A stretch of 64,000 nucleotides of DNA from Staphylococcus massiliensis CCUG 55927 (GCF_000298075.1 NZ_JH815593.1:603674-667673); one strand, 5' to 3'; positions 49,936-61,685 are shown, numbered from the stretch's first letter. The notes: a model not told the origin generated them from the sequence alone. Numbers and translations are program-made.

Positions 49936-49951
49936 CATTTTAAGAGTATAC

Positions 49952-50737
49952 TTAGTTTGATTCAACAGATGTGTTTTCTTCTGATGATTCAGACTCTGAT
50001 TTAGCCTCTTCATCAAGGTTGATGTTTTGCTCAGCCGCAACTTCTTCGTTAGAAACACCTTGTTGACCTTCTAAGATAGCATCTGCCATTTTACCAGTTA
50101 ATAATTTAACGGCACGAATAGCATCGTCGTTTGCTGGGATCACATAATCGATTTCATCTGGATCACAGTTAGTATCAACAATACCTACGATTGGAATACG
50201 TAATTTACGAGCTTCCGCAATAGCATTACGCTCTTTACGAGGGTCAACTACGAATAATGCTTGAGGCATTGATTTCATATCACGAATACCGCCTAAGAAT
50301 TTGATTAAGCGATCGTATTCTTTTTTAAGTTCAACTACTTCTTTTTTAGGAAGTACTTCGAAAGTACCGTCTTCTTCCATTTTTTCAATTTCAGAGATAC
50401 GTTTAACACGTTTAGAAATTGTTTTGAAGTTTGTTAAGATTCCGCCTAACCATCTTTGGTTAACGTAGAATTGGCCAGCACGTTCTGCTTCAGCTTTAAC
50501 TGAGTCTTGTGCTTGTTTTTTAGTACCAACGAATAGTACTTTACCGCCATCTTCTGATAATTGTTTAAGGAAGTTGTATGATTCCTCAACTTTCTTCACA
50601 GTTTTTTGAAGGTCGATGATATAGATACCATTTCTTTCTGTGAAGATGTATTTTTTCATTTTTGGGTTCCAACGGCGTGTTTGGTGACCGAAGTGAACAC
50701 CTGCTTCTAGTAATTGTTTCATTGAAATTACTGCCAT
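49952..50737 (-). CDS. rpsB: 30S ribosomal protein S2
   Basis: A 261-aa small-subunit protein. The family pattern [20 protein letters not shown] (start, about 6-25), [20 protein letters not shown] and IVDTNCDPD is clear. The last 35 residues are acidic and Ser-rich, a variable tail. I chose the ATG at 50737, eight bases after AAGGAGG; the frame extends upstream without a ribosome site. It has its own promoter and a leader of about 115 bases. Confidence 0.97.
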   Translation of the reverse strand: MAVISMKQLLEAGVHFGHQTRRWNPKMKKYIFTERNGIYIIDLQKTVKKVEESYNFLKQLSEDGGKVLFVGTKKQAQDSVKAEAERAGQFYVNQRWLGGILTNFKTISKRVKRISEIEKMEEDGTFEVLPKKEVVELKKEYDRLIKFLGGIRDMKSMPQALFVVDPRKERNAIAEARKLRIPIVGIVDTNCDPDEIDYVIPANDDAIRAVKLLTGKMADAILEGQQGVSNEEVAAEQNINLDEEAKSESESSEENTSVESN

Positions 50738-50855
50738 GTATAATTCCTCCTTGGTTTTTTCCTCCACATAAAACTCATATAAAGACGATTTATTAACATC
50801 GCACCTTTTATACTTTGGTTTTACGTGTGTGTGTTTAGCTTAATAGCCGCAAATA

Positions 50856-50884
50856 AATATATCATATACAAGTAGAAAAATCAA
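50856..50884 (-). promoter_or_regulatory. Promoter of rpsB-tsf
   Basis: TTGATT (-35, 50879-50884), 17-base spacer, TATATT (-10, 50856-50861), just after the codY stop codon. The resulting leader of about 115 bases contains an imperfect stem (ATAAA..GCGAT / ATCGT..CTTTAT), possibly regulatory. Confidence 0.7.
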
Positions 50885-50898
50885 CAGTCATTTATTGC

Positions 50899-51672
50899 TT
50901 ATTTAGATTGACTTAATTCATCTAAGAATTGGTTTTTCTTAACTTTAATAAATGTACCCTTCATACCAAGTGATCTTGATTCAATAACGCCTGCACTTTC
51001 AAGTTTTCTAAGTGCGTTAACGATCACTGAACGTGTAATACCAACACGGTCTGCTACTTTAGAAGCGATAAGTAAACCTTCGTTGCCACCTAATTCTTCA
51101 AAGATATGATCAATTGCTTCTTTTTCTGAATAAGAAAGTGAATTAATAGCCATTGTAATCGCTGCTTTATCACGTGCTTCTTCTTCAACTTCTTTATGCT
51201 TTTCACGTAAGATTTCCATGCCGATTACAGTTGCAGCATATTCACCTATAACTAAGTCGTTATCGTCAAAGTCTTCACTTACACGACCTAGTACTAATGT
51301 ACCTAAACGTTCTCCACCACCTAAAATAGGGAAAATCGTCGTTTGGCTTTCTTCGAATAAATCACGACTTTCTAATGGGAATACTGATAATTCATCTTCA
51401 ATATCAATATTTGATGTCGTTTGAGAAACGTGCATTAATTTTTCAGTGTACTCTACAGGAATATGACGATCGTCTAACATGCGAATGATACGGTCATTTT
51501 TAAGTAGCTCGTTTAAGTTTGAACCTAGAATTTTACCTCTGCGTGAAACTATAAATACATTAGAAACTGAAACTTGGCTGATTGTTTGTGCAACATCTTT
51601 AAAGTCAACAGCAATACCTTTATGTTTTTGTAATAGTGTATTGAGTTCTCTAGTTTTCGCTAATAAGCTCAT
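50899..51672 (-). CDS. codY: CodY, GTP- and branched-chain-amino-acid-sensing global repressor
   Basis: A 257-aa regulator that represses amino-acid synthesis, transport and, in staphylococci, virulence genes when nutrients are plentiful. The N-terminal GAF domain (about 1-155) binds isoleucine, leucine or valine. A C-terminal winged helix (about 200-257, with [20 protein letters not shown]) binds DNA. It reads about 80-85 percent like S. aureus CodY. ATG at 51672 with AAAGGAG seven bases before. Last gene of xerC-hslV-hslU-codY, the classical Firmicute order. Confidence 0.97.
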   Translation of the reverse strand: MSLLAKTRELNTLLQKHKGIAVDFKDVAQTISQVSVSNVFIVSRRGKILGSNLNELLKNDRIIRMLDDRHIPVEYTEKLMHVSQTTSNIDIEDELSVFPLESRDLFEESQTTIFPILGGGERLGTLVLGRVSEDFDDNDLVIGEYAATVIGMEILREKHKEVEEEARDKAAITMAINSLSYSEKEAIDHIFEELGGNEGLLIASKVADRVGITRSVIVNALRKLESAGVIESRSLGMKGTFIKVKKNQFLDELSQSK

Positions 51673-51696
51673 GATTCTTCTCCTTTTTTATGATAT

Positions 51697-53100
51697 TTAT
51701 AAAATAAATGCGCTTAAATCTTTGTTAGTTGAAATTGTTTTTAGTTTTTCGTCGACATATTGTGGTGTAATATCTACCACTGCATTAGGCATATTTGGTG
51801 CTTCAAATGATAAGTCTTCAAGCATTTTCTCAAGAATGGTATGCAAGCGACGCGCACCAATATTATCCGTATCTTGGTTAACTTGATATGCCATCTCAGC
51901 AAGTCGCTCAATCGCTTCATCAGTAAAGTTAACAGTTACGTCTTCAGTATTAAGAAGTAGTTCATACTGTTTAACTAATGAAAGCTTAGGCTCTTTTAAG
52001 ATTCTTACAAAGTCTTCAGTTGTTAAACTTTCAAGTTCAACACGAATTGGGAAACGACCTTGTAATTCTGGTATTAAATCACTTGGTTTAGATACATGGA
52101 AAGCACCAGCACCAATGAAAAGCATATGTTCCGTACTTACAGTACCATATTTTGTCTGAACAACGCTACCTTCAAGGATTGGGAGTATATCTCGCTGTAC
52201 ACCTTGTCTTGAAACGTCTTGTCCATTGGACTGATTGTTGGTTGCAACTTTATCAATCTCATCTATAAATATAATACCCATTTGTTCAGCTAATTCTAAC
52301 GCTTCTTGGTTTGCTGTTTCTTGATCAATCAATTCATCAGCGATATCGTTAGCTAATATTTTACGTGCAGTTTTAACTTTAACTTCACGTTCGACTTTCT
52401 TTTTAGGCATTAATTGATTCATCATGTCTTGCATTTGTTGGTTCTGGTTCATACCAAGCATGCCCATTGAACCCGGATCTTGTTCAACTTTGATTTTAAC
52501 TTTCTCATTTTCAAGCTGACCGTTTAATAATTGTTGTTTAATTTCAGAACGTTTCGTTTTGATATCTTCTGTAGGAGGTTCTTCATCTTCATCTTGGTTA
52601 GGCCCAAAGTTAGGCATAGACATTCCAAACATATTCTCAAGTGGGTTATTACTTTGTTCTTTTTTCTTTTTCATACTCGGTACAAGTAATTTAACGAGTT
52701 TATCGTTCGCCTTTTCGATAGCCTCATCATGAACGTCGTTTTTCTTCTCTTCTTTTACTAATCGAACCGCACCATCTACTAAGTCACGCACCATGCTTTC
52801 GACATCGCGTCCGACATAACCAACTTCAGTAAATTTTATAGCTTCCACTTTAACAAAAGGCGCGCCAACGATCTTAGCCATGCGACGTGCAATTTCAGTT
52901 TTACCTACGCCTGTAGGTCCCATCATCAGGATATTCTTTGGAGCAATCTCTTGTTTAATTTCATCATCTAATAAGCTACGACGATAACGGTTGCGCAGTG
53001 CAATAGCGACCTTACGTTTCGCATCATCTTGACCAACGATGTACTCATTTAATTTTTCAACAATATCTTTAGGTGTTAATTTAACTTTGTTTTGTATCAT
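51697..53100 (-). CDS. hslU: HslU (ClpY), ATPase subunit of the HslUV protease
   Basis: A 467-aa AAA+ unfoldase that feeds proteins to HslV. Walker A is GPTGVGKT at 61-68, and Walker B is [10 protein letters not shown] (about 275). The inserted I-domain (about 110-245) holds a Met/Gln/Asn-rich stretch. The C-terminal tail ending in SAFIL should dock into HslV. ATG at 53100 with AAAGGAGT upstream, 15 bases after hslV. Confidence 0.96.
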   Translation of the reverse strand: MIQNKVKLTPKDIVEKLNEYIVGQDDAKRKVAIALRNRYRRSLLDDEIKQEIAPKNILMMGPTGVGKTEIARRMAKIVGAPFVKVEAIKFTEVGYVGRDVESMVRDLVDGAVRLVKEEKKNDVHDEAIEKANDKLVKLLVPSMKKKKEQSNNPLENMFGMSMPNFGPNQDEDEEPPTEDIKTKRSEIKQQLLNGQLENEKVKIKVEQDPGSMGMLGMNQNQQMQDMMNQLMPKKKVEREVKVKTARKILANDIADELIDQETANQEALELAEQMGIIFIDEIDKVATNNQSNGQDVSRQGVQRDILPILEGSVVQTKYGTVSTEHMLFIGAGAFHVSKPSDLIPELQGRFPIRVELESLTTEDFVRILKEPKLSLVKQYELLLNTEDVTVNFTDEAIERLAEMAYQVNQDTDNIGARRLHTILEKMLEDLSFEAPNMPNAVVDITPQYVDEKLKTISTNKDLSAFIL

Positions 53101-53115
53101 TAGGACACTCCTTTA

Positions 53116-53658
53116 TTACAAGTCTTCAACTATAATTTGGTCATTCGTGAACACGCAGATTTCAGAAGCAACTTTCAAACTCGCGTGTGCCATATCATGA
53201 GCGCTCATATCTGTAGCATGTTGTTTGAGCGCTCGGCCAGCACTTAATGCATAGTTACCACCAGAACCAATGGCGATTAAGTCATCATCTGGCGCAATCA
53301 CTTCACCAGTACCGCTAACGAGTAAGATTGCATCTTTATTCATAACGATTAACATTGCTTCAAGTTGTCTCAGTTGTTTATCACCGCGCCATTCTTTAGC
53401 AAGTTCTACGGCTGCACGTTCTAAATTGCCACTATATTCTTGAAGTTTAGTCTCAAACATTTCGAATAAAGTAAACGCATCAGCTACGCTACCTGCAAAT
53501 CCTGCAAGTACTTGGCTGTTATAAAGGCGTCGAACCTTACGTGCTGTTTGCTTCATGATGACTTGTTCGCCTAGCGTAACTTGTCCATCACCTGCCATCG
53601 CAGCGTGACCATTATGTCTAACCGCAAATATTGTTGTTGCATGAATTGAAGGTTTCAT
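53116..53658 (-). CDS. hslV: HslV (ClpQ), peptidase subunit of the HslUV protease
   Basis: A 180-aa proteasome-like N-terminal-nucleophile peptidase. The conserved [10 protein letters not shown] begins at T8 after a seven-residue leader, so the active threonine would be exposed by processing at A7-T8. GDGQVTLG (23-30) and [20 protein letters not shown] (about 114-133) complete the signature. ATG at 53658 overlaps the xerC stop codon by one base (TAATG). Confidence 0.96.
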   Translation of the reverse strand: MKPSIHATTIFAVRHNGHAAMAGDGQVTLGEQVIMKQTARKVRRLYNSQVLAGFAGSVADAFTLFEMFETKLQEYSGNLERAAVELAKEWRGDKQLRQLEAMLIVMNKDAILLVSGTGEVIAPDDDLIAIGSGGNYALSAGRALKQHATDMSAHDMAHASLKVASEICVFTNDQIIVEDL

Positions 53659-54554
53659 TAATCATTCTCCTTTTTTGCACGTGGATGCGCATTTAAATAT
53701 ACATTACGTAATTGACTATTCGTTACATGCGTATAGCGTCCCGTCGTAGATAAATTCACGTGACCTAATAAAGACTGGACTGTTCTCAAATCAGCGCCTC
53801 GGTTAAGCATGTGAGTTGCGAATGTGTGGCGAAGTTTATGTGGGTGAATTTTATTAACACCAGCTGTTCGCTTAACGACATCATTTAGCACATATCGCAC
53901 ACCACGCTCGGTAATAGGCTCACCTTTCATATTTACTAGTACATAATCGTGAGATACATGTTGAATTGGCTTAAACAATTCGAAATATTCAATCAGACTT
54001 TGGCGACAAAATTCCCCGAAAGGAACAATGCGCTCCTTATTACCTTTACCTAGTATTTTGATAAGTGAAAGCGATAAATCGATATCTTCACGTTTCATAT
54101 GTACTAATTCAGATACCCGAATTCCAGTAGCATATAACAACTCCAAGATAACACGGTCGCGTAGCCCCTTTTTAGTATCTTGCTTAACCGTATCAAACAT
54201 CGCGTCGATTTCCTCATCGTAAAAGAAATTAGGTAATCGTTTCGATTTTTTTGGATGAACAAGCTGAATAAAAGGATTGTTGACCTCTTGGTCATTAGCC
54301 ATCCAGTACGTATAAAATGAACGTAACGTCGAAATTTTTCTCGAAACAGTCGTACGCGTTAAACCATTATCATAAAGATACGCTAAATAGTTACGAGCGT
54401 CTCGATACTCAAAATCTTCTAAATTCAAGCTTTCTTGTTCTAGAAATCGATTGAACTGGATGAGATCATCTTGATAAGCATGTAGTGTATGTGAGGAAAA
54501 CATTTTTTCCGCATGTAACATATATAAAAATTCTTCTTGGATTTTATTCAACAA
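53658..54554 (-). CDS. xerC: XerC tyrosine recombinase
   Basis: A 298-aa recombinase that, with XerD, resolves chromosome dimers at dif. Catalytic R146 is in [12 protein letters not shown], and the [10 protein letters not shown] and [15 protein letters not shown] motifs carry the remaining His/Arg and the nucleophile Tyr. The N-terminal SAM-like domain is present. The start is TTG (54552-54554), with a second TTG immediately after; GGAGGGG lies just upstream. No dif site is seen nearby. First gene of the codY operon. Confidence 0.95.
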   Translation of the reverse strand: MLNKIQEEFLYMLHAEKMFSSHTLHAYQDDLIQFNRFLEQESLNLEDFEYRDARNYLAYLYDNGLTRTTVSRKISTLRSFYTYWMANDQEVNNPFIQLVHPKKSKRLPNFFYDEEIDAMFDTVKQDTKKGLRDRVILELLYATGIRVSELVHMKREDIDLSLSLIKILGKGNKERIVPFGEFCRQSLIEYFELFKPIQHVSHDYVLVNMKGEPITERGVRYVLNDVVKRTAGVNKIHPHKLRHTFATHMLNRGADLRTVQSLLGHVNLSTTGRYTHVTNSQLRNVYLNAHPRAKKEND

Positions 54555-54681
54555 AAAACCCCTCCATCATTAGCATTGTAGCATAATCATGTAAGGGTTC
54601 GCATATAAAAACAAATAAAACGTTAAAAATATATTAGTTTAATACTTATAATTCATATAATATTGACACATAATAATTTGT

Positions 54682-55989
54682 TTAGTCTAACGTTTGTTTA
54701 AAATGATCTAAATACTCAAGTGCACGGTTCGCAAGTGTTTCGTAACGTAATTTCTTGTTTTTGATACGTTCTTCGAGTGATGGTAGGATACCAAAGTTTG
54801 CATTCATTGGTTGGAAGTTCTTATTATTTTTTGCATGTGAAATATAATAAGCCATACTACCTAACATCGTTTCACGAGGGAATATAACTGGTTTCTTGCC
54901 GTTAAGTTGGTTGGCAACGTTTAAACCAGCGATTAGTCCACTTGCTGCACTTTCTACATAACCTTCAACACCCGTCATTTGACCAGCAAAGTATAGATTA
55001 TCGTGCCCTTTTAGTTGATACGTCTCGCTTAATACTTCTGGAGAATTGATAAATGTATTACGGTGCATAACGCCGTAACGAACGATTTCAACATTTTCAA
55101 GACCAGGAATTAAGCGAATCACTTCTTTTTGGGCACCCCATTTTAAGTGTGTTTGAAACCCAACAATGTTATATAAAGTTCCAGCTGCGTCATCTTGTCT
55201 CAGTTGCACAACAGCATATGGTCTTTCACCAGTTTTAGGATCTTCAAGTCCTACAGGCTTCATTGGACCAAATAATAATGTCTTACGTCCACGTTCAGCC
55301 ATTACTTCAAACGGCATACACCCTTCAAAGTACTTTTCTTTCTCAAATTCGTTAACCGGTGCGACTTCAGCTTCTAATACAGCATCGTAAAAACGATTAA
55401 ACTCTTCTTCCGTCATAGGACAATTTAAATACGCTGCTTCGCCTTTGTCATAACGCGATTTTAAATAAGCGATATCTAAATTAATTGAATCCTTTTCCAC
55501 AATTGGAGCCGCTGCATCATAGAAGTATAGTTGGTCTTCACCTGTGATATTTACAATTTCTTGAGCTAAGTTTTCAGTCGTTAACGGACCTGTTGCAATG
55601 ATAGTAGGTCCTTCAGGAATAGAATGTATTTCTTCATTACGGACTGTAACGTTTGGATGATTACGAAGTGTATCCGTAACATAACCTGCAAAGTCGTGTC
55701 TATCTACCGCTAGCGCACCACCAGCTGGTACACGCGCACTGTCTGCTGCTTTAATAATTAATGAATCAAGTTGGCGCATTTCTTCTTTAAGCACACCAAC
55801 CGCATTTGTAAGTGCATTACCTCTTAACGAGTTTGAACATACAAGTTCTGCAAATTTATCCGTATGGTGCGCAGGCGTTTGCTTAACTGGACGCATTTCA
55901 AATAAATCTACTTTAATTCCTCGTTCAGCGAGTTGGTATGCAGCCTCAGAACCAGCAAGACCAGCACCAATAATATTAACCTTAGTCAT
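54682..55989 (-). CDS. trmFO: TrmFO, folate-dependent tRNA U54 methyltransferase
   Basis: A 435-aa flavoprotein (formerly Gid) that makes m5U54 in tRNA using methylene-tetrahydrofolate and FADH2. The FAD-binding [10 protein letters not shown] (8-17) is at the N terminus, with [17 protein letters not shown] and the CMPFE motif later. I chose the ATG at 55989, seven bases after GGGAGG; an upstream in-frame start (56013) lacks a site. Neighbour of topA and xerC, as in B. subtilis. Confidence 0.96.
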   Translation of the reverse strand: MTKVNIIGAGLAGSEAAYQLAERGIKVDLFEMRPVKQTPAHHTDKFAELVCSNSLRGNALTNAVGVLKEEMRQLDSLIIKAADSARVPAGGALAVDRHDFAGYVTDTLRNHPNVTVRNEEIHSIPEGPTIIATGPLTTENLAQEIVNITGEDQLYFYDAAAPIVEKDSINLDIAYLKSRYDKGEAAYLNCPMTEEEFNRFYDAVLEAEVAPVNEFEKEKYFEGCMPFEVMAERGRKTLLFGPMKPVGLEDPKTGERPYAVVQLRQDDAAGTLYNIVGFQTHLKWGAQKEVIRLIPGLENVEIVRYGVMHRNTFINSPEVLSETYQLKGHDNLYFAGQMTGVEGYVESAASGLIAGLNVANQLNGKKPVIFPRETMLGSMAYYISHAKNNKNFQPMNANFGILPSLEERIKNKKLRYETLANRALEYLDHFKQTLD

Positions 55990-56094
55990 AATATTACCTC
56001 CCTTTAAACGCATGAAGCGGTTGCCCCTATACTTGAAAATAAACGCTTAGGTTCATTTTCATAAGATTAGAAACAACCTGCTTGTATGCATCTA

Positions 56095-58164
56095 TTATTT
56101 TTCAACTTCTTCTTTATAATCACAATTTGAGCAAATAACTTGGGATGAACGTCCTTTTTTATGTTGAACCAAGTAGGATTGACATTTTGGACAGTCTCTA
56201 CCAAGTGGTTTATCCCACGAAATAAATTCACATTCTGGGTAATTAGAACAACCGTAGAACATACGATTTTTCTTAGATTTACGTTCTACAACTTCACCGT
56301 CTTTACATTTCGGACATTTAACACCAATAGATTTGATAATCGCTTTGGTGTTTCTGCAATCTGGGAAGTTCGAGCACGCCATGAATTTACCATAACGTCC
56401 CATTTTAATAACCATAGGCGATCCACATTTTTCACAATCTTCGCCAGCAGGTTCATCTTTAATTTCAATTTTTTCCATTTCTTCCTCAGCGCGTTCAACG
56501 TCCTTTTTGAAACTATCATAAAAGCGCGTGATGACTTTCTTCCATTCAGTATCACCATCGGCAATTTTATCAAGTAACGTTTCCATATTAACAGTAAAGT
56601 CTACATCTACAATTTCAGGAAAGTATTCCGTAACCTGTTCATTTACGATTTCACCTAATTCAGTAGGAACAAAGCGCTTACTTTCATTTTTAACGTAGTT
56701 ACGCTTTTGAATCGTATCAATGGTAGGTGCGTACGTAGACGGTCGACCAATTTTAAGCTCTTCTAACGTTTTAACTAAACGTGCTTCTGTATATCGTGGA
56801 GGTGGTTGCGTAAAGTGTTGAGACGGTTCGATGTTCGTCGCAGTGACCTTTTCACCCTCTTCGATATTTGGAAGCTTATTCTCTTTATCTTTTTCTTGGT
56901 CATCCTTAGTTTCTACGTATAATGTCATGAAACCTTTAAATTTGATGGTTTGACCATTCGCACGGAACTTAATGTCGTTTTGTGTTAAGTCTAAAGCAAC
57001 TGTATCTAAGATTGCAGGTGCCATTTGCGAAGCAACAAAACGTTCCCAAATTAATTTATATAAACGATACTGGTCTCTCGTTAAATACGATTTCATTTCG
57101 TCTGGAGATCTAAACGTACTCGTTGGTCGGATAGCTTCGTGGGCATCTTGGTCCCCTTGCTTACCTTTTTGTTTACGTTTAGATGTGTATTGATCACCAT
57201 ACGTATCAACAATATATTTATAAGCATCGCCTTTAGCATCTTGAGATATACGTGTTGAGTCAGTACGCATGTATGTGATTAAACCAACCGTACCTTTACG
57301 TTTTAAATCTATACCTTCATATAATTGTTGCGCAACCATCATCGTTTTACGTGCTTTGAAGTTTAACTTACGAGCTGCCTCTTGTTGAAGCGTTGACGTC
57401 GTAAACGGATTTGATGGATATCTCGTTTTCTCTTTCTTCGTAACTTTAGTAACTTCAAATTTATCGCCATCAAGTTCCGACGTGATGGCTTGAACATCAT
57501 TTTTATTTTCTAATTTAAAAGGCTTGTTCTTATAATGAAGGAATTTAGCTTTGAATTTAGAACGTTTATATCTAAATTCACCTTCAATTTTCCAGTATTC
57601 TTCAGGTTTGAAATTACGGATTTCATTTTCACGGTCAATCACTAAACGTAATGCGACTGATTGAACACGTCCAGCTGACAAACCTTTTTTAACTTTCTTC
57701 CATAATACTGGTGAGATGTTATACCCCACTAATCTATCTAAAATACGACGCGCTTGTTGAGCATCCACTAAATCCATTTCGATTTCACGTGGGCTTTTAA
57801 AACTATCTTTAACGGCGTCTTTTGTAATTTCATTAAATACAACTCTAATTTTCTTTTCATCTTCAAGTTCTAAAATGTTTGCTAAATGCCAAGCAATTGC
57901 TTCACCTTCACGGTCAGGGTCACTTGCTAGATAAACTTTTTTAGCTTTCTTAGCATGGCGCTTTAATTCTTTAACTACCGGTCCTTTGCCCCGAATCGTA
58001 ATATATTTAGGTTCACAATTATCCTCTACATCTATGCCCATACGACTTCTAGGTAAGTCTCTGACATGTCCCATAGATGCAACAACTTTGTATTTTTTAC
58101 CTAAATATTTTTCAATAGTTTTAGCTTTTGCAGGCGATTCAACAATGACAAGATTATCTGCCAA
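56095..58164 (-). CDS. topA: DNA topoisomerase I
   Basis: A 689-aa type IA enzyme that relaxes negative supercoils. The Toprim domain begins [18 protein letters not shown] (about 5-22), with [12 protein letters not shown] (about 103-114). The active-site tyrosine is in [12 protein letters not shown] (about 303). Three or so C-terminal zinc ribbons with C-x2-C pairs lie at about 575-685. I chose the TTG at 58164, six bases after AAGGGGGA, giving [10 protein letters not shown] as in S. aureus; the ATG six codons earlier would be inside the ribosome site. It has its own promoter. Confidence 0.96.
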   Translation of the reverse strand: MADNLVIVESPAKAKTIEKYLGKKYKVVASMGHVRDLPRSRMGIDVEDNCEPKYITIRGKGPVVKELKRHAKKAKKVYLASDPDREGEAIAWHLANILELEDEKKIRVVFNEITKDAVKDSFKSPREIEMDLVDAQQARRILDRLVGYNISPVLWKKVKKGLSAGRVQSVALRLVIDRENEIRNFKPEEYWKIEGEFRYKRSKFKAKFLHYKNKPFKLENKNDVQAITSELDGDKFEVTKVTKKEKTRYPSNPFTTSTLQQEAARKLNFKARKTMMVAQQLYEGIDLKRKGTVGLITYMRTDSTRISQDAKGDAYKYIVDTYGDQYTSKRKQKGKQGDQDAHEAIRPTSTFRSPDEMKSYLTRDQYRLYKLIWERFVASQMAPAILDTVALDLTQNDIKFRANGQTIKFKGFMTLYVETKDDQEKDKENKLPNIEEGEKVTATNIEPSQHFTQPPPRYTEARLVKTLEELKIGRPSTYAPTIDTIQKRNYVKNESKRFVPTELGEIVNEQVTEYFPEIVDVDFTVNMETLLDKIADGDTEWKKVITRFYDSFKKDVERAEEEMEKIEIKDEPAGEDCEKCGSPMVIKMGRYGKFMACSNFPDCRNTKAIIKSIGVKCPKCKDGEVVERKSKKNRMFYGCSNYPECEFISWDKPLGRDCPKCQSYLVQHKKGRSSQVICSNCDYKEEVEK

Positions 58165-58200
58165 AGTAGTTCCCCCTTGCATTTCTGATTTCAAAGATAA

Positions 58201-58230
58201 ATGATAAACGTTACAATTTAGATTTGTCAA
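58201..58230 (-). promoter_or_regulatory. Promoter of topA
   Basis: TTGACA (-35, 58225-58230), 18-base spacer, TATCAT (-10, 58201-58206), about 37 bases before the TTG start. Confidence 0.75.
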
Positions 58231-58260
58231 TCTTTTAAATTAAAATGACTCAATTTAAAT

Positions 58261-59139
58261 CTAAGATATTGTAAGATAATCCTCTAAAATATCCGACGCT
58301 TCTGTAACGATTTTCGCCCCTTCTTTCGCACGTTTCATATTGCCTTTCGTTAACTCATTAAACATTGAGCCTGGTAGCACATAAACATTTCGGTTTTGAT
58401 CTAAAGCTTGATCAATAGTAATAAGTGCGCCACTTTGCTGGTTAGCTTCCGTGACTAAAACACCATTAGAAACGCCACTTATAATACGGTTTCGCTCTGG
58501 GAAACGAAACTTCGCTATTTTAGTAAATGGCGGATATTCTGAAATGGTGCAGTGATAGGTTTCAATCCAATGTCGCATATCGAGCGTTTCCTTAGGATAA
58601 TGCATTTGATGACCGAATCCCAATACACCAACCGTATTTAATTGATGTTTTAGAGCCATTTCATGTGCACAAGCATCAGCTCCTTTAGCTAAACCTGAAA
58701 CAATAACTAAATTTAAAGTTTTAAACTCAGGACATATAACGTCTAAGGCTCGTCTTGTGTATTCAGTTGCGTTACGAGACCCGACTATACTAAGTCCTCT
58801 TTGAGAAAGTCCTTTTAAGCAATCGAGGTTACCTTTCACAAATAAAAGTAAAGGTGCATCATATATTTCTCTCAAATTTTCAGGATATAACTGATCTTCT
58901 ATGGACAGTACATGTATGTGGTCTAATTCAAGGTTACGACGAATATGATCAATGTTGATCGTTTGGAAACGTTGGTATTTTTTCTTCCATTGAAAAGGAA
59001 TATCTTCCGGGGCATCGCCAAAAAAGTTATGTATTTCTAATTCATCATCTAAACTTAAGTGGAATTGTAACAGAAGTTTATAAATGTCACGTGTAGAAAA
59101 ATGAGCGTAGCTTAATTTTAATAATAAATTTTGATTCAA
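58261..59139 (-). CDS. dprA: DprA, DNA-processing and RecA-loading protein
   Basis: A 292-aa protein that loads RecA on incoming single-stranded DNA during transformation. The Rossmann-like core is complete: VGSRNATEY (about 119), VSGLAKGADACAHE (about 146-159), VGVLGFG, FPERNRIISG, QQSGALITIDQAL and VLPGSMF. A short helical domain precedes it. The likely start is TTG at 59139, five bases after GAGGTGG; a GTG at 59148 would overlap that site. Many staphylococci keep dprA although transformation is rarely seen. Confidence 0.92.
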   Translation of the reverse strand: MNQNLLLKLSYAHFSTRDIYKLLLQFHLSLDDELEIHNFFGDAPEDIPFQWKKKYQRFQTINIDHIRRNLELDHIHVLSIEDQLYPENLREIYDAPLLLFVKGNLDCLKGLSQRGLSIVGSRNATEYTRRALDVICPEFKTLNLVIVSGLAKGADACAHEMALKHQLNTVGVLGFGHQMHYPKETLDMRHWIETYHCTISEYPPFTKIAKFRFPERNRIISGVSNGVLVTEANQQSGALITIDQALDQNRNVYVLPGSMFNELTKGNMKRAKEGAKIVTEASDILEDYLTIS

Positions 59140-59282
59140 ACATACCACCTCTTAAATTTATTTTAAGTCAAAATAAATCGGTGGTGTTTTACAGTTTCAA
59201 TACGTTTTCTAGTGAAGTTTAATGGGAACGTTAAGAGTACCGAAAATTTGAAAACTGTAACCTAAATGATGGCATGACAAAT

Positions 59283-59308
59283 ACCCGTGAACAATCGTCC
59301 ACGGGTAA
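59283..59308 (-). terminator. Terminator of sucCD
   Basis: Perfect eight-base stem TACCCGTG / CACGGGTA with a ten-base loop, about 24 bases after sucD; the T-tract (TTTGTC) is short. Confidence 0.68.
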
Positions 59309-59331
59309 CGTCATCTATAAAATTAATCAAA

Positions 59332-60240
59332 TTATTTTTCTACTGTTAATAAGCTTTCGTAGATACCTGCATCTTTAGCAGCTTTGATTAAAGTAGTACC
59401 GATTTCTGATGGCGTATCAGCTGTTTCAACACCACAGTCATTAAGTGTTTTGATTTTTTCTTCAGCTGTACCTTTACCACCTGAGATAATCGCACCAGCG
59501 TGACCCATACGTTTACCTGGAGGTGCAGTTTGACCACCAATGAAGCCTACTACTGGTTTGTTCATGTTTTCTTTAATCCATTCAGCAGCTTCTTCTTCAG
59601 CTGTACCGCCGATTTCACCAATCATAACTACTGCTTTAGTATCTTCATCTTCATTGAACGCTTTTAATACGTCGATGAAGTTAGTACCGTTAACTGGGTC
59701 GCCACCGATACCAACTGCTGAAGATTGACCGATACCTTCTTCAGTTAATTGATGTACTGCTTCATAAGTTAATGTACCTGAACGAGATACAACACCTACA
59801 TGGCCACCTTTGTGGATGTAACCTGGCATGATACCAATTTTACATTCATCAGGTGTAATAACACCAGGACAGTTAGGTCCAACTAAGCGTGTTTTCTTAC
59901 CTTCCATGTAACGCTTAACTTTAACCATGTCTACAACAGGAATGTGTTCAGTGATACAGATAGCCAAATCTAATTCAGCATCTGTACATTCTAAAATCGC
60001 ATCTGCAGCGAATGGTGCAGGTACGTAAATTACTGAAACATTAGCACCTGTTTCTTGTTTTGCTTCTTCTACTGTATTGAATACTGGTACACCTTCAACA
60101 ACTTGTCCACCTTTACCTGGTGTAACACCAGCTACGATTTGTGTACCATATTCTAACATTTGTTTTGTATGGAAAAGGGCAGTTGACCCTGTAATACCTT
60201 GAACGATTACTTTTGTATTCTTATCAATAAATACACTCAT
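59332..60240 (-). CDS. sucD: Succinyl-CoA synthetase, alpha subunit
   Basis: A 302-aa chain carrying the phosphorylated histidine. The CoA-binding [11 protein letters not shown] (15-25) and VGPNCPGVI are present, and the active His lies in [18 protein letters not shown] (about 242-259). With SucC it converts succinyl-CoA to succinate with ATP or GTP formation in the TCA cycle. ATG at 60240 with GGAG seven bases upstream; 21 bases after sucC. Confidence 0.97.
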   Translation of the reverse strand: MSVFIDKNTKVIVQGITGSTALFHTKQMLEYGTQIVAGVTPGKGGQVVEGVPVFNTVEEAKQETGANVSVIYVPAPFAADAILECTDAELDLAICITEHIPVVDMVKVKRYMEGKKTRLVGPNCPGVITPDECKIGIMPGYIHKGGHVGVVSRSGTLTYEAVHQLTEEGIGQSSAVGIGGDPVNGTNFIDVLKAFNEDEDTKAVVMIGEIGGTAEEEAAEWIKENMNKPVVGFIGGQTAPPGKRMGHAGAIISGGKGTAEEKIKTLNDCGVETADTPSEIGTTLIKAAKDAGIYESLLTVEK

Positions 60241-60261
60241 TTTCGTGCTCCCATCCTTTCC

Positions 60262-61428
60262 TTACGCTTCTTGTACAAGTTTTACAATCTTTTGTGCACC
60301 TTCAGCCATTGTTGAAGCTGATTCGATTGCTAAACCTGACTCATCTAAGATTTGTTTACCTAATTCAACGTTTGTACCTTCAAGTCGAACAACTAATGGT
60401 AATTTTAATTCAACTTCTTTAACCGCTGCTACGATACCTTCTGCGATAACATCACATTTCATGATTCCACCGAAGATATTTACAAAGATACCTTTAACAT
60501 TGTCATCACCTAAGATGATTTTGAATGCTTCAGTAACTTTTTCTTTAGTAGCACCGCCACCAACGTCTAGGAAGTTAGCTGGGTTTCCACCGAAATGATT
60601 GATTGTATCCATAGTTGCCATAGCAAGACCTGCACCATTAACCATACAGCCAATGTTACCGTCTAAAGCAATATATGATAAATCGTATTTAGAAGCTTCG
60701 ATTTCTTTTGGATCTTCTTCTTCTAAATCTCTTAATTCTAAGATATCTTTATGTCTAAATAATGCGTTGTCATCAAAATTAATTTTAGCATCAAGTGCTA
60801 ATACTTCCCCTTCACCTGTTGTAACAAGTGGATTGATTTCAACGATTGAACAATCTTTTTCAACGAATACGTTGTAAAGTGAAATTAAGAATTTAGCCGC
60901 TTTATTGATTGATTCTTTAGGAATGTTGATGTTGAATGCAATACGACGTGCTTGGTATGGCGCTAAGCCAACAACTGGGTCGATTGATTCCTTAAAAATC
61001 TTTTCAGGTGTTTGAGCTGCTACTTCTTCGATTTCAGTACCGCCTTCTTCAGATGCCATTAAAGTGACACTGTCAGTAGCACGGTCGATAACGAATCCAA
61101 CGTAGTATTCTTTTTGGATGTCGCAACCTTCTTCAATGTATAAACGTTTAACTTCTTTACCTTCAGGACCAGTTTGATGTGTAACTAATTGCTTACCTAG
61201 TAATTCTTTAGCATAATCTTCAACTTCTGATAAAGACTTAGCAATTTTAACACCGCCAGCTTTACCACGACCACCAGCATGTATTTGAGCTTTAACTACA
61301 TATACATCTGATTCTAATTGTTTTGCTTTTTCTACAGCTTCTTGAGCAGAGTAAGCAACATGCCCGTTAGGCACTGCTACGCCCATAGAGCGAAAAATTT
61401 CTTTACCTTGATACTCATGGATATTCAT
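60262..61428 (-). CDS. sucC: Succinyl-CoA synthetase, beta subunit
   Basis: A 388-aa chain with an ATP-grasp fold (about 1-235, [18 protein letters not shown] at 46-63) and a CoA-ligase-like C-terminal part ([26 protein letters not shown]-type motif). ATG at 61428 with AGGAGG seven bases before. The promoter upstream is overlapped by a probable CcpA site, consistent with glucose repression of the TCA cycle. Confidence 0.97.
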   Translation of the reverse strand: MNIHEYQGKEIFRSMGVAVPNGHVAYSAQEAVEKAKQLESDVYVVKAQIHAGGRGKAGGVKIAKSLSEVEDYAKELLGKQLVTHQTGPEGKEVKRLYIEEGCDIQKEYYVGFVIDRATDSVTLMASEEGGTEIEEVAAQTPEKIFKESIDPVVGLAPYQARRIAFNINIPKESINKAAKFLISLYNVFVEKDCSIVEINPLVTTGEGEVLALDAKINFDDNALFRHKDILELRDLEEEDPKEIEASKYDLSYIALDGNIGCMVNGAGLAMATMDTINHFGGNPANFLDVGGGATKEKVTEAFKIILGDDNVKGIFVNIFGGIMKCDVIAEGIVAAVKEVELKLPLVVRLEGTNVELGKQILDESGLAIESASTMAEGAQKIVKLVQEA

Positions 61429-61466
61429 ACTCCATCCTCCTGTTTCTTAGGTTAAGTTCAATAACA

Positions 61467-61495
61467 ATTATAAGTAATGTAAGCGCTATTGTAAA
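61467..61495 (-). promoter_or_regulatory. Promoter of sucCD
   Basis: TTTACA (-35, 61490-61495), 17-base spacer, TATAAT (-10, 61467-61472), about 40 bases before the sucC ATG. Confidence 0.8.
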
Positions 61496-61506
61496 CTGTA
61501 AGCGCC
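61478..61506. promoter_or_regulatory. Probable CcpA (cre) site pair over the sucCD promoter
   Basis: TGTAAGCGCTATTG (61478-61491) matches 12 of 14 positions of the cre consensus TGWAANCGNTNWCA and covers the spacer and the edge of the -35. A second TGTAAGCGC (61497-61505) repeats the conserved half 19 bases away, just upstream of the -35. Confidence 0.65.
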
Positions 61507-61656
61507 TGAGTTTTTCTAATATTCATTACATTCTGCAAAACCGGTGTAAAATCCCTTTATTAAAGTATATTTATCGCATTTTTGTGAAATATATCACAAA
61601 AATAGTCGTCGCTTACTGAGCTTTTCAGATAATATACGCCCTTTCTAATAGATGAC

Positions 61657-61685
61657 TTGAGCCAATTTATGCTAAATTTTATTAG
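61657..61685 (+). promoter_or_regulatory. Possible promoter of the MazG-like gene
   Basis: TTGAGC, 17-base spacer, TATTAG, about 30 bases before the ATG. Moderate match only. Confidence 0.45.

Noticed and set aside
56161-56577. A 138-codon plus-strand open frame inside topA, Phe/Thr-rich
   Set aside because: It mirrors the zinc-ribbon-coding end of topA; composition is that of a complement shadow and there is no start signal.
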